A stretch of DNA of 36,770 nt. Source: JBCDCB01 sp039182735 (GTDB lineage: Bacteria; Planctomycetota; Phycisphaerae; Phycisphaerales; UBA1924). How positions within the stretch are numbered: position 1 is the first letter of the stretch; each line of letters opens with the position of its first letter. The notes beneath the pieces are model-generated. The model worked only from the letters and a program-made list of their open reading frames with translations. It searched no databases and was not told the DNA's origin. Both the position numbers and the translations under genes were made by a program. The DNA lies in contig JBCDCB010000033.1 of NCBI GenBank assembly GCA_039182735.1, positions 1 through 36,770 on the forward strand, given 5' to 3'. This document shows, piece by piece, positions 7,366 through 15,994 of the stretch.

Positions 7366-8022
7366 ATGCGATCGACGCGGATATCCATCACGCTGGCGCT
7401 GATCCTCGCGTGCGCTCTGCTCGCCGGGTGCAACATCGTCGCGCCGGCGGTCGCCGTGCTGTCGGGCCCGCCGACGCGCGGAGCGCTGTACGACCTCGAT
7501 CAGGGCGGGCGTGTGGTGATCTTCATCGACGATCTCGACTCGGTGTTGCCGCGCCGCTCGCTGCGACGCGTGATCGGCGAGACCGCGGAGCGCGAACTCA
7601 TCCGCAAGAAGGTGCTCGCCCCCGAGCAGTTGATCCGGTCGGACGCGGCCAATGCGATCGCGGAGTCCGACACCGCGTCGAGCTACATGTCGATCGTGGA
7701 CGTCGGGCTCGCGCTCGAAGCCGACACGGTTGTTTATGTCTCGCTGACATCCTTCTCGATCTCGCGAGACATGGCGAGCATTTCCCCGCAGGCGATCGCG
7801 CGGGTGAAGATCTTCGATACCGGTCTCAACCAGCGCGTGTGGCCGGGCGACCCCGAGGGCTATCTGCTGAACATGACGGTGCCCAAGACCGCCGGGCAGC
7901 AGCCCTCGACACGCTCGGAGGTCTCGCAGATCCAGATGGGGCTCGCGCAGTCGCTGGGCATCAAGCTCGCGCAGATGTTCTTCAAGACCGAGGTCTCACG
8001 CTTCGACAACCTCGCGGAGTGA
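7366..8022 (+). CDS. Lipoprotein, function unknown (second of two)
   Basis: 218 residues. The signal ISITLALILACALLAGC leads to a lipidated Cys at about residue 22. The mature part contains VVIFIDDLDSVLPRRSLRR, EADTVVYVSLTSFSI and ARVKIFDTGLNQRVWP, a pattern of strands and helices similar to the preceding lipoprotein. Eight bases separate it from that gene and three bases from the following GTG-started gene, so these form one operon. Family not recognised; an outer-membrane or cell-envelope assembly role is a guess. Confidence 0.75.
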   Translation: MRSTRISITLALILACALLAGCNIVAPAVAVLSGPPTRGALYDLDQGGRVVIFIDDLDSVLPRRSLRRVIGETAERELIRKKVLAPEQLIRSDAANAIAESDTASSYMSIVDVGLALEADTVVYVSLTSFSISRDMASISPQAIARVKIFDTGLNQRVWPGDPEGYLLNMTVPKTAGQQPSTRSEVSQIQMGLAQSLGIKLAQMFFKTEVSRFDNLAE

Positions 8023-8025
8023 CGC

Positions 8026-8970
8026 GTGGGTGACGCGACCATCCATCTGCTCGACGTTCCGAGCGCGGGGCGCGCGTGCCTGCTCGCGTACCGGGCGGTC
8101 GTCACGGCGAGCACGCCGGGCACCACGCACATCCCGCTGCTGCTCGGATCGAGCGACGATGAGCGATCGGCGTTCGACGCGGGCATCCGTACAGTCGATC
8201 GCGTCCTGCCGCCGACGGGCGGGCGGATCTTCTCGGCGGGGCCGCTGCGGTCCTGGGCGTCCGCCCGGAGCGTCAGTCCGTCCGGGGTTGTCGCGTGGTC
8301 CGCGCGCACGCACGCGCTCGCGAGGCGCGTGTTCTCAGGCGTGCCGGTCGTGGAGGCGAGCGACGAGTCGCGCTGGCCGATCGACGCGGACCTGTTGGAA
8401 CTCGACCGCGCTGGTTGCAAGCGCGCGCTGGGGATCGATCCCGAGACACTCGTGCTGGGTGCGCCGGTCTGCCCGTGGTCGTCGCTCGCGACGCGCGTGT
8501 CTGCATGGTGGCTGAGCTACGCCGCGGGCGTGATGCGCTTCACCGGCACGCGCTGGGCGGTCGTGATCCCGGAGCGCGCGCGCGCGGTCGACCGCGCGCT
8601 GCGCTTCACCGAACTGCACGGCGAACCGGGAGTAGGGGGCTGGCCGGCGGTGGTCGAGTCGCGCCCGCTGTGCGCGTTCGCCGGCGCGATCGACGTCTTT
8701 CTCGACCCTGCCTTGTTCGCGGTGCGCTTTCACAAACCGATGCCCTCGGTCCACAGCGGGCTGCGTTGGGCGCTCGCGAGCGGACGCCCGATCGTCGCGG
8801 CACAGCCCACCGCCGAAGCGCTCGATGCCCCGGTGACCACGGTGTTGCCCGTCGGATCTCCGGCGCGGAGCGTGATCACCGCCGTCTCGGAGGCGGCGCG
8901 CACGCCCGATCTGGAACCGCGCACGCTGCCGAGCGAACTGCTCGAACGATTGGCGGTCGCGCCTGTCTAG
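8026..8970 (+). CDS. Glycosyltransferase-like protein of unknown specificity
   Basis: 314 residues, starting at the GTG at 8026 directly after the preceding stop. The second half resembles the C-terminal lobe of GT-B enzymes: a predicted beta-alpha pattern with VDVFLDPALFAV-like and MPSVHSGLRWALASGRPIVAAQPTAEAL segments, where the GRPIVA turn normally follows the donor-binding Glu/His region. The clear E-x7-E motif of GT4 enzymes is missing, so it could be inactive or divergent. No signal or membrane helix. The stop overlaps the proA stop by four bases (CTAG), tail to tail. Confidence 0.55.
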   Translation: MGDATIHLLDVPSAGRACLLAYRAVVTASTPGTTHIPLLLGSSDDERSAFDAGIRTVDRVLPPTGGRIFSAGPLRSWASARSVSPSGVVAWSARTHALARRVFSGVPVVEASDESRWPIDADLLELDRAGCKRALGIDPETLVLGAPVCPWSSLATRVSAWWLSYAAGVMRFTGTRWAVVIPERARAVDRALRFTELHGEPGVGGWPAVVESRPLCAFAGAIDVFLDPALFAVRFHKPMPSVHSGLRWALASGRPIVAAQPTAEALDAPVTTVLPVGSPARSVITAVSEAARTPDLEPRTLPSELLERLAVAPV

Positions 8971-10235
8971 CCGCGCACCTGCCCGCTGCCAGTGAGCACC
9001 CATTGGAACGTGGTGAGGTCCTGCGCGCCCATCGGCCCGCGCGCGTGGAGCTTGTCGGTCGAGATCCCGATCTCGGCGCCGAGCCCGTACTCGCCGCCGT
9101 CGGCAAACCTCGTCGAGCAGTTCACCATGACGCTCGCGCTGTCAACACGAGCGACGAATCGCTGCGCGGCGTCGATGCTCGAGGTCACGATCGCCTCGGT
9201 GTGCTGCGAGCCGTGCGCGCGGATATGTGCGCACGCCTCTTCGAGCGACGGCACCACCCGCACCGAGAGTGTCAGGCCGAGGTACTCGGTATCCCAGTCT
9301 TCATCGCTCACCGGCGAGCAGGCGGGGTCGAGCTCGCGCACGCGCTCGTCGCCTCGGACCTCGACGCCCGCGTCGCGCATGCCGCCCGTGATCACGGGTA
9401 GAACGTGCTCGGCGACCGACTCGTGTACAAGCAGCGTTTCGATCGCGTTGCACACGCCGGGTCGCTGCGTCTTGGCGTTGAGCGCGATATCAATCGCGGC
9501 TTGTTTCATCCCGTCGAGGTGTTCGTCGATGTAGAGATGGCAGAGGCCCGCGTCGTGCTTGACGACCGGGATGGTCGCGGCCTCGGTGACGACCTTCATC
9601 AGCCCGCCGCCGCCGCGAGGGATCACCAGATCGATCATCCCGCGCATGGTCACGAGCGTCGGAATGGCGCTGCGCTCGGTGGTATCGACGAAGACCACGC
9701 TGTCTTCCACGCCGAACTCGGCGAGCGCGGGGCGCATCGCCTCGACGATGGCGCGGTTCGAGTGGGCGGCCTCGCGTCCGCCCTTGAGCAGGATCGCGTT
9801 GCCCGCTTTGAGGCACAGCGCCGCGGCATCGCTCGTGACGTTCGGCCGACTCTCGTAGATCACCAGCACCACGCCGAGCGGCACACGCCGCTTCTCGAGG
9901 CGGATCCCGTTGGGCAGCACACGCCCATCGACGACACGTCCGACGGGGTCCTCCTGCGCCGCGATCATGCGCACGGCCTCCGCCATCGATTCGATCCGCG
10001 ACGCATCGAGCCGCAGTCGGTCGCGCAGCGCCGCGGAGAGATCATTGCCCGCCTCCATGTCGCGTTGGTTGGCGTCGAGGATCGACGGAGCCGCATCGAG
10101 CAGCGCGGGAGCCATCGCCCGCAGGAGCGCGCTCCGTTCGCCGCCGGAGAGCGAGGCGATCGCGAGCCGCGCGCGCTGCGTGCGCTCGGCCGATTCCCGG
10201 CAGACCCGCTCGACGTGGTGCTCGCTGCCCTGCAT
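8967..10235 (-). CDS. proA: Glutamate-5-semialdehyde dehydrogenase (gamma-glutamyl phosphate reductase)
   Basis: 422 residues, the normal length. It reduces gamma-glutamyl phosphate with NADPH in proline synthesis. The VVLVIYESRPNVTSDAAALC block, the cofactor-site LKGGREAAHSN, the VIPRGGGGL stretch and the catalytic Cys in RPGVCNAIETLL are intact, as are the closing GLGAEIGISTDKLHARGPMG and LTTFQWVLTG blocks. No proB is present, so the pathway is split on this chromosome. ATG at 10235. Confidence 0.97.
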   Translation of the reverse strand: MQGSEHHVERVCRESAERTQRARLAIASLSGGERSALLRAMAPALLDAAPSILDANQRDMEAGNDLSAALRDRLRLDASRIESMAEAVRMIAAQEDPVGRVVDGRVLPNGIRLEKRRVPLGVVLVIYESRPNVTSDAAALCLKAGNAILLKGGREAAHSNRAIVEAMRPALAEFGVEDSVVFVDTTERSAIPTLVTMRGMIDLVIPRGGGGLMKVVTEAATIPVVKHDAGLCHLYIDEHLDGMKQAAIDIALNAKTQRPGVCNAIETLLVHESVAEHVLPVITGGMRDAGVEVRGDERVRELDPACSPVSDEDWDTEYLGLTLSVRVVPSLEEACAHIRAHGSQHTEAIVTSSIDAAQRFVARVDSASVMVNCSTRFADGGEYGLGAEIGISTDKLHARGPMGAQDLTTFQWVLTGSGQVRG

Positions 10236-10244
10236 GCCCGAATG

Positions 10245-11357
10245 CTACGGGGCGGAACGCTCGGTGGCGCTTGCGGAGACGATCGGCGGTTCCCCGGCGA
10301 TCGTGACGGCGTCCGGCACGGGCCGTAGCGCGCCGCCGTCGAGCAGCATGAACCGTACGGGCTTGGAGACCACGCCGCCTTCGAGTTCTTCGCTCGAGAG
10401 CGAGAGCGCGGCGACGAGTTTGTACTCACCCGAGTCGAAGCGATCGACGAGATCACGCGACCCGCTCACGCGCACCGGCAGCGACTGCTGCTCCGGCGAG
10501 ATCGTGATGCGAAACCGCTCGGTCGCGTCCGCGTCCGCGAGCACGCGCACGCCGGCGTCGAGGCTCGCCGTCCGCTGCGCGCTGGCGACCTGGAACCGCA
10601 GCAGCACGCGCGCCCGGCTCAGCGACGCGCCGCGGACCGACCCGAGCGAGTTCGGCATGACCAGCGGCACGTCCGTGAGCGTGACATCTCCCGACACCGG
10701 GAGCTCGCGCAACTGCTTGGGCGTCGGACGGGCCGCGACCTCCCAGCCTCCCTCCGGCTCCGGCGTCGCGTCGGGGACGACCAGCGTCACCTCTTCCGGC
10801 GTGACCTGCACGTCCCCTATGAGCACCAGATCGTTGAGCTCCGGGCGCACGGGCACGGGGACTTCGCGCAGCACGGTGTTGAGGATGTTCACGGACGAGG
10901 GGCTGACGGATTCGATCGAAACACCGGTCTGCGAGAGCGCGGCGTGGCGGCGGAGCGTGTCGAGGAGCTGCACGCTGTGAACGCCGCCGCTGGCGTTGAC
11001 GCCCTCGTCGAGGCCGGGCTTCAGGCTGATGCCGGCGTCCAGCAGGCGCTGGGCGCGTTGCAACGCCCGGCGGGAGCCCTTGAACGTGACCGTGGCGCGG
11101 TTGTCCCAGCCGCCGTCGGTCTCGGTGATGAGCCGACCCGGCTCGCCCACGAAGAAGACGCGCGTCAGCCCCGTTTCCTGCCCGAGCGATTCGCCCTCGG
11201 CGAAGAGCCAGATCGTGCACGCGATGACACTCACGAGCACGAATGTGCGCAGCCGCGACCAGAACGTCACGGGTTGTTGTTCCACGACGAGATCAACGGG
11301 GATGAACGACTGCTTCGTCTCGCCCGGGACGCTGGACTCTGCGAGCGGATCAGACAT
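10245..11357 (-). CDS. cdaR: YbbR-domain protein, probable CdaR-type partner of DacA
   Basis: 370 residues from the ATG at 11357. One transmembrane helix at about residues 30-48 (FVLVSVIACTIWLFAEGES) is followed by a large extracytoplasmic part made of YbbR-like repeats, recognisable from strands such as VTFKGSRRALQRAQ, VPVPVRPEL and VTLVVPDATPEPEGG. In Firmicutes CdaR binds and tunes the diadenylate cyclase CdaA. Here it starts eight bases inside the end of dacA (ATGTCTGA), so translation is coupled and a physical partnership is likely. Confidence 0.8.
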   Translation of the reverse strand: MSDPLAESSVPGETKQSFIPVDLVVEQQPVTFWSRLRTFVLVSVIACTIWLFAEGESLGQETGLTRVFFVGEPGRLITETDGGWDNRATVTFKGSRRALQRAQRLLDAGISLKPGLDEGVNASGGVHSVQLLDTLRRHAALSQTGVSIESVSPSSVNILNTVLREVPVPVRPELNDLVLIGDVQVTPEEVTLVVPDATPEPEGGWEVAARPTPKQLRELPVSGDVTLTDVPLVMPNSLGSVRGASLSRARVLLRFQVASAQRTASLDAGVRVLADADATERFRITISPEQQSLPVRVSGSRDLVDRFDSGEYKLVAALSLSSEELEGGVVSKPVRFMLLDGGALRPVPDAVTIAGEPPIVSASATERSAP

Positions 11358-12267
11358 TCGAGCGCTCCGTGGCTTTGGTCGCGCCCGAGGGCGCTTCGGG
11401 CTGCACGCGCGTGCGCTTCTTGCGGCGTGCTGGCGATGCCGCGGCGGCGGACGCGGAGTCGTCGGGCTCGTCATCCGGCGCGGTGAGCCTGTCACGCAGC
11501 TGCGCGCGGAGACGATCCAGCGTCAGCCAGCGGTTGAGCTTGCCGTCGAGCGCGATGGAGATCCCGCCCGTCTCTTCGGACACGACAACGCAGACGGCGT
11601 CGGTCGCTTTGGTCAGCCCGACCGCGGCGCGGTGACGCGTGCCGAGGCGGCCCTCGACCATCTCGCCCTCGTCGGCGAGAGGAAAGGGCACCGATGCGGC
11701 GATCATCCGCCCGCCGCTGATGACCACGCCCATGTCGTGCAGCGGTGAGTTTGGCCAGAAGATCGTGCGCAAAAGATCCGCGGAGACGTCGGCGTTGAGG
11801 GGGCGACCGTGCGTCGCGAGGTCGCGCAGCCCGACCTTCCGCTCGACCGCGATGATCGCGCCGAAGCGGTTCTTGCTGAGGAACTCCGCCGCATCGACGA
11901 TCGACTCGACGACGGCGGTCACCTGTTGCTGCTGCTGCTGGCGGAGCAGGGGAGCTTCGCCGAGACGGATGAGCGCCCGCCGGAGTTCCGGCTGGAAAAT
12001 CACGATGAGGGCGATCGCGGAGACTCCGAGGAAGCTGTCCCACAGCACGCCGAGGCGTGCGAGCAGGTCTTGCTGCCCGACGAGGCGGATCCCGACGGTC
12101 CCAACGATGAGGACCACGAGCAGGCCCTTGAGCGCGCCGGCGGCGCGGGTGCCGCGCACGAATCGGAAGGCCGCGTACACGAGCAGCCACAGCACCGCGA
12201 GCTCGACCGCGACAACCCGCCAGTCGTAGTCCTGGATGCGATCAAGGAGTTGGTTCAGCGGCGTCAT
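11350..12267 (-). CDS. dacA: Diadenylate cyclase (c-di-AMP synthase), CdaA/DacA type
   Basis: 305 residues from the ATG at 12267. Three N-terminal membrane helices (about 18-37, 46-64, 75-91) precede the DAC domain, the CdaA layout. It makes c-di-AMP from two ATP. The GTRHRAA motif (RHR at 211-213) is intact. The other signature, normally LHDGAVII, reads LHDMGVVI (D178-M179-G180), so the canonical DGA has become DMG while the Asp remains. A run of six Gln (110-115) links membrane and catalytic parts. The last 45 residues are an Ala/Arg/Lys-rich tail. The downstream cdaR overlap supports a working c-di-AMP module. Confidence 0.9.
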   Translation of the reverse strand: MTPLNQLLDRIQDYDWRVVAVELAVLWLLVYAAFRFVRGTRAAGALKGLLVVLIVGTVGIRLVGQQDLLARLGVLWDSFLGVSAIALIVIFQPELRRALIRLGEAPLLRQQQQQQVTAVVESIVDAAEFLSKNRFGAIIAVERKVGLRDLATHGRPLNADVSADLLRTIFWPNSPLHDMGVVISGGRMIAASVPFPLADEGEMVEGRLGTRHRAAVGLTKATDAVCVVVSEETGGISIALDGKLNRWLTLDRLRAQLRDRLTAPDDEPDDSASAAAASPARRKKRTRVQPEAPSGATKATERSNV

Positions 12268-12341
12268 CGGTGTTGCTCGTCGTCCGTGGCGATGCGGTTG
12301 AGCGAGTATAAGGCCGTTGTACCCCTCGACCGGACCCGAGC

Positions 12342-12608
12342 ATGCCCGCAAAGATCATCCGCTACGACCCGACGCCCAACCCCAACGCGCTCAAGTGCAT
12401 CGTCGATGCGCCGCTGAGCGACCGCCCACGGTCGTTCCGCACGCGCGAAGCGGCGGCGGGCGACCCGCTCGGGGAAGCGCTCTTCGGCGTCGAAGGCGTC
12501 ACCAATGTGCTCATCAACGGCGCGTGGTTCACGGTCAATAAAGCGCCCGATGCGAAGTGGCCCACGCTGAAGCCGGGCATCGAACGCGCGCTCGAGGGCA
12601 ACTCTTGA
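12342..12608 (+). CDS. NifU/Nfu N-terminal domain protein
   Basis: 88 residues. PTPNPNALKCIVD at the start and GVTNVLINGAWFTVNK in the middle are the hallmark of the Nfu N-terminal domain (PF08712). In full Nfu proteins this precedes a CxxC iron-sulfur scaffold domain, which is absent here, so this is a stand-alone version. Its TGA overlaps the TTG start of mutY (TTGA), suggesting coupled translation. MutY carries a [4Fe-4S] cluster, so a link to cluster delivery is conceivable but unproven. A TATAAG lies about 30 bases upstream of the ATG. Confidence 0.85.
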   Translation: MPAKIIRYDPTPNPNALKCIVDAPLSDRPRSFRTREAAAGDPLGEALFGVEGVTNVLINGAWFTVNKAPDAKWPTLKPGIERALEGNS

Positions 12609-13675
12609 ACGAAGAGGATCTGGTCCGGCGGCTCACGCGGTGGTTCGATCGGCACGCGCGTGACCTGCCCTGGCGGCGCGGGCGCGACGAACCCCACGCC
12701 GGATACCGCGCTGTGGTCAGCGAACTGATGCTCCAGCAGACGCAGGTGGCCCGCGTGGTGCCGCTGTTCGAGCGGTTCATCGAGCGCTTCCCGACACCCG
12801 CCCGTCTCGCGGAGGCGAGCGAGGACGACGTGCTGGCGATGTGGTCGGGTCTTGGCTACTACCGGCGGGCGCGCCTGCTGCATGCCGCGGCCTGCGCCAT
12901 GGTCATGGCGCATGGCGGGCAGACGCCGCGAGAGGCGCGAGCCTTGCAGTTGTTGCCCGGCGTCGGGCGATACACCGCCGGCGCGGTCGCCAGCATTGTC
13001 TTCAATGAGCCGACGCCGATCGTCGATGGCAACGTCGGTCGCGTGCTCCTCCGGCTGCACGGGCGTGACGGCGCGCTCGACGAGCGCGACACGCAGCGGT
13101 GGCTCTGGGAACGGGCGGAAGAACTCGCAACGGTCGCCGGGCGCGAACGCGTCTCCGCGTGCAACGAGGGGCTGATGGAACTCGGCGCGACGGTGTGCAC
13201 ACCGGCGACCCCCGATTGTGAGGCATGCCCGCTGTGCGAGGCGTGTGTAGCGAAGGCGACGAAACGCCAGTCCGAAATCCCGCGCCCGAAGGCTCGGGCG
13301 GAGCGGCGCCCGCTGTGGTTCGCGATGGTGCTCGTGCGCAACAGCCGGGGGCAGATCCTGCTGGAGCAGCGCGGGAGTACCGGCATGTGGGCACGGATGT
13401 GGCAGCCGATCGCGGCGGAGTCGGCGACCGAGCCGAGCGGGCCGGCCGCGGTGCTCGAACGTCTGGGTGGGCTCGCAGACGTCGAAGACGAGGTGCCGAC
13501 GGACCTCAGCCATGCGACAACCCATCGCGACGTCCGATTCCGGCTCTGGCAGGCACGGTGGCCCGGAGGACGGGTGCCGGTCGGGCGGTGGTTCTCTCGA
13601 CGGGCCGCGGGCGAACTCGCCCTCTCGAATCCGGTGCGACGGTTGCTCGCGATCCGTGAACCCGGTGAGGGTTGA
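12605..13675 (+). CDS. mutY: A/G-specific adenine glycosylase
   Basis: 356 residues from a TTG at 12605 that overlaps the preceding stop. MutY removes adenine opposite 8-oxoguanine. Visible: the catalytic Glu40 in SELMLQQTQV, the helix-hairpin-helix LPGVGRYTAGAV, the catalytic Asp141 in VDGNVGRVLLR, and the [4Fe-4S] ligands C198, C205, C208 and C214 with C-x6-C-x2-C-x5-C spacing. The C-terminal NUDIX-like domain (about 230-350) that reads 8-oxoG is present. The frame is open further upstream to 12557, but that part overlaps the Nfu gene and lacks the family N-terminus. Confidence 0.95.
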   Translation: MNEEDLVRRLTRWFDRHARDLPWRRGRDEPHAGYRAVVSELMLQQTQVARVVPLFERFIERFPTPARLAEASEDDVLAMWSGLGYYRRARLLHAAACAMVMAHGGQTPREARALQLLPGVGRYTAGAVASIVFNEPTPIVDGNVGRVLLRLHGRDGALDERDTQRWLWERAEELATVAGRERVSACNEGLMELGATVCTPATPDCEACPLCEACVAKATKRQSEIPRPKARAERRPLWFAMVLVRNSRGQILLEQRGSTGMWARMWQPIAAESATEPSGPAAVLERLGGLADVEDEVPTDLSHATTHRDVRFRLWQARWPGGRVPVGRWFSRRAAGELALSNPVRRLLAIREPGEG

Positions 13676-13705
13676 CCCGAGCGACCCCGATCCGCGGATC
13701 CGCGG

Positions 13706-13733
13706 TTGGCTCGGCGGATCTGGGTGCTACACT
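13706..13733 (+). promoter_or_regulatory. Probable promoter of rpsA
   Basis: TTGGCT (13706-13711) and TACACT (13728-13733) are separated by 16 bases. It would give a leader of about 165 bases before rpsA. The hexamers resemble the proposed rpsB promoter (TTGGCG/TAGACT), which strengthens both. Confidence 0.5.
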
Positions 13734-13907
13734 GCGAGTCTCGCGGCCGCGCGGTGGCTGTCCGTGCGGGCAGATCGCGGTCGCGGAATCACACGCCGAG
13801 TCGGTGGATCGTGCGAGGGCCCGCGCGATCGCTGGCGATTCGAGGCCATGTCAGCAAGAGGCCCGGACGCACCGCGTTGAATCGCCGGTGCGCGGAGATG
13901 ACCACGC

Positions 13908-15671
13908 ATGATTGATGAAGTCCTTCTCGCGTCGATCCAGGTGGACGACAACGAAGTCGATGCGCTCCTCAAGGACGCGTTCGGCGAAGACGTCGCCGAG
14001 GGCGACATGACCCCGCTGCTCAAGGACGATGCGCTCGGCGACCTGTCGCACGAGTCCATCCTGACCGGCAAGGTGGTCGGGTTCGCCGGCGATGACATCG
14101 TGATCGACGTGGGCCTCAAGTCTGAAGGCCTCATCAACCGCGACGAGTTCGAGGATTACAACTCTGTCCAGATCGGGCAGGAAGTCCAGGTCGTCCTCGA
14201 AGCGCTGGAAGGGCCCGAGGGCCTCATCCAGCTGTCGAAGCGCAAAGCCGACCGCCTGATCTCGTGGCGCAAGATCCTCGAGACCACCAAAGAGGGCGAC
14301 CAGATCAGCGGTAAGGTCGTCCGCAAAATCAAGGGCGGGCTGCTCGTCGATATCGGCGTGCACGCGTTCCTCCCCGCGTCGCAGGTGGACATCCGCCGCC
14401 CGAGCGACATCGGCGAGTACATCGGTCGCGAGGTCCGCGCCGAGGTCCTCAAGATCGACGAAGAGCGGCGCAACATCGTCGTCTCCCGGCGCAAGCTGGT
14501 CGAGCACGAACGCGAAGCCGCCAAGAAGCGACTCCTCGAGAACATCAAGGAGGGCGACCTCGTTACCGGCGTGGTCAAGAACATCGCCGACTTCGGCGCG
14601 TTCGTGGACCTCGGCGGGCTCGACGGGCTCCTGCACATCACCGATATGTCGTGGAGCCGCGTGAACCACCCGAGCGAGATCGTGGATATCGGCGAGCGCG
14701 TCGAGGTCAAGATCCTCAACATCGACTTCGAGAAAGAGAAGATCGCGCTGGGGCTCAAGCAGAAGGAAGCCTCCCCCTGGGAGGAGATCGAGCAGAAGTT
14801 CCCGGTCAACTCGCGCGTCCGCGGCGCCGTCACGAACATCATGTCGTACGGCGCGTTCGTGCGCCTCGACGACGGCATCGAGGGCCTCGTCCACATCTCC
14901 GAAATGTCGTGGACCCGCCGCATCAATCACCCTTCCGAGGTCCTCACCGTCGGCGAGGAGGTTGACGTCGTCGTTCTCGAAATCGACAAGGACAAGCAGG
15001 AGATCTCGCTCGGCATCAAGCAGACCGAGGTCAACCCCTGGGAACTCGTCGCCGAGAAGTACCCCCCCGGGACCGTCATCGAGGGCAGCGTCCGCAACCT
15101 CACCAACTACGGCGCGTTCGTGGAGATCGAGCCGGGCATCGACGGGCTGCTCCACGTCTCCGACCTGTCGTGGACCAAGAAGGTCGCGCACCCGAACGAA
15201 CTGCTCGAGAAGAGCGAGGTCGTCCGCTGCGTGGTCCTCGAAGTGGACCAGTCCAAGCAGCGCGTCGCGCTCGGCATGAAGCAGCTCACCGAAGACCCGT
15301 GGGACCGCGCCATCCCCGAGGCCTACCAGCCCGGTATGGTCGTCCGCGGCACGATCACCAAGATCACGAACTTTGGTGTCTTCGTCGAGCTCGAGGACGA
15401 TCTCGAAGGCCTGCTCCACATCTCCGAGCTCGCCGACCACAAGGTTGAGAGCCCGCAGGACGTGGTCAAGCAGGGCGAAGAGGTGGACGTCAAGATCCTG
15501 CGTGTGGACGTTTCCGATCGCAAGATCGGTCTGTCGCTCAAGCGTGCCCAGTGGGGCGCGGTCGAAGAGCAGCGGGCCGAGCGCGAGGAGCAGCGTTCGC
15601 GCGACAGCCTGCCGCAACTCGGCGGCATGGGCGATCACGGCGCGCTCGGGTCCGACAAGATCGAGTTCTGA
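13908..15671 (+). CDS. rpsA: 30S ribosomal protein S1
   Basis: 587 residues with six S1 RNA-binding repeats, beginning near VVGFAGDDIVIDVGLKSEGL, VVRKIKGGLLVDIGVHAFLP, VVKNIADFGAFVDLGGLDGL, AVTNIMSYGAFVRLDDGIEG, SVRNLTNYGAFVEIEPGIDG and TITKITNFGVFVELEDDLEG. S1 binds mRNA upstream of the start codon and helps it unfold on the 30S subunit. Six repeats is the long, Gram-negative arrangement, with the first two diverged for ribosome docking. The ATG at 13908 gives the usual acidic N-terminus. A GC-rich hairpin follows the stop. Confidence 0.97.
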   Translation: MIDEVLLASIQVDDNEVDALLKDAFGEDVAEGDMTPLLKDDALGDLSHESILTGKVVGFAGDDIVIDVGLKSEGLINRDEFEDYNSVQIGQEVQVVLEALEGPEGLIQLSKRKADRLISWRKILETTKEGDQISGKVVRKIKGGLLVDIGVHAFLPASQVDIRRPSDIGEYIGREVRAEVLKIDEERRNIVVSRRKLVEHEREAAKKRLLENIKEGDLVTGVVKNIADFGAFVDLGGLDGLLHITDMSWSRVNHPSEIVDIGERVEVKILNIDFEKEKIALGLKQKEASPWEEIEQKFPVNSRVRGAVTNIMSYGAFVRLDDGIEGLVHISEMSWTRRINHPSEVLTVGEEVDVVVLEIDKDKQEISLGIKQTEVNPWELVAEKYPPGTVIEGSVRNLTNYGAFVEIEPGIDGLLHVSDLSWTKKVAHPNELLEKSEVVRCVVLEVDQSKQRVALGMKQLTEDPWDRAIPEAYQPGMVVRGTITKITNFGVFVELEDDLEGLLHISELADHKVESPQDVVKQGEEVDVKILRVDVSDRKIGLSLKRAQWGAVEEQRAEREEQRSRDSLPQLGGMGDHGALGSDKIEF

Positions 15672-15680
15672 ATCGGAGCG

Positions 15681-15709
15681 GCACGGGCGTCCCGGTGGGG
15701 CGTCCGTGC
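15681..15709. repeat. 13-bp GC-rich hairpin after rpsA
   Basis: GCACGGGCGTCCC pairs with GGGGCGTCCGTGC around a three-base loop. No T-run follows on either strand, so it is not a classical intrinsic terminator. It sits between the rpsA stop and the stop of the small minus-strand gene and could protect 3' ends or act with Rho. Confidence 0.6.
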
Positions 15710-15876
15710 TAGCACATGACGAGGAACGACAGGAGCGTCAGCAGCGCCAAGCGCCGTCTGTTCGGGGTCACCCGCAGCAGCAGGGACGTCGTCGTGTCTC
15801 GCACCCGCGAGGCGCCCGATGTCCGCGCGAGCGGCACAAGGGCGACCTCCGACTGCGTGGTGTCAGCGGTCTGCAT
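15709..15876 (-). CDS. Probable small membrane protein, function unknown
   Basis: 55 residues from the ATG at 15876, with GGAGAG six bases upstream; an ATG two codons earlier is too close to that site. About nine in ten codons end in G or C, as in real genes of this genome. The protein has a Thr-rich N-terminus, a basic patch (VTPNRRRL) and a C-terminal hydrophobic stretch (LALLTLLSFLVMC), which fits a tail-anchored or very small membrane protein. It lies on the minus strand between rpsA and the next gene. No family recognised. Confidence 0.5.
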   Translation of the reverse strand: MQTADTTQSEVALVPLARTSGASRVRDTTTSLLLRVTPNRRRLALLTLLSFLVMC

Positions 15877-15994
15877 ATCCATCTCTCCGATTGTCCACCG
15901 GAGGAGGAGGCAACGCGTGTGCCGAACGGTCTCTCTGTCGCAGAACCCCGCTGGCTGGCTCTCAAGCGTGGTGCGCCGAATCGGGTGGCCCGGG

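Noticed and set aside
11925..11942. Short CTG/CAG-type repeat
   Set aside because: It encodes the six-Gln run in DacA and is too short to be a meaningful repeat; recorded under dacA instead.
13851..15638. 595-codon open frame antisense to rpsA
   Set aside because: It mirrors the rpsA reading frame, is rich in Asp, Val and Leu from reversed codons, and has no family content. High-GC genes often leave such open antisense frames.
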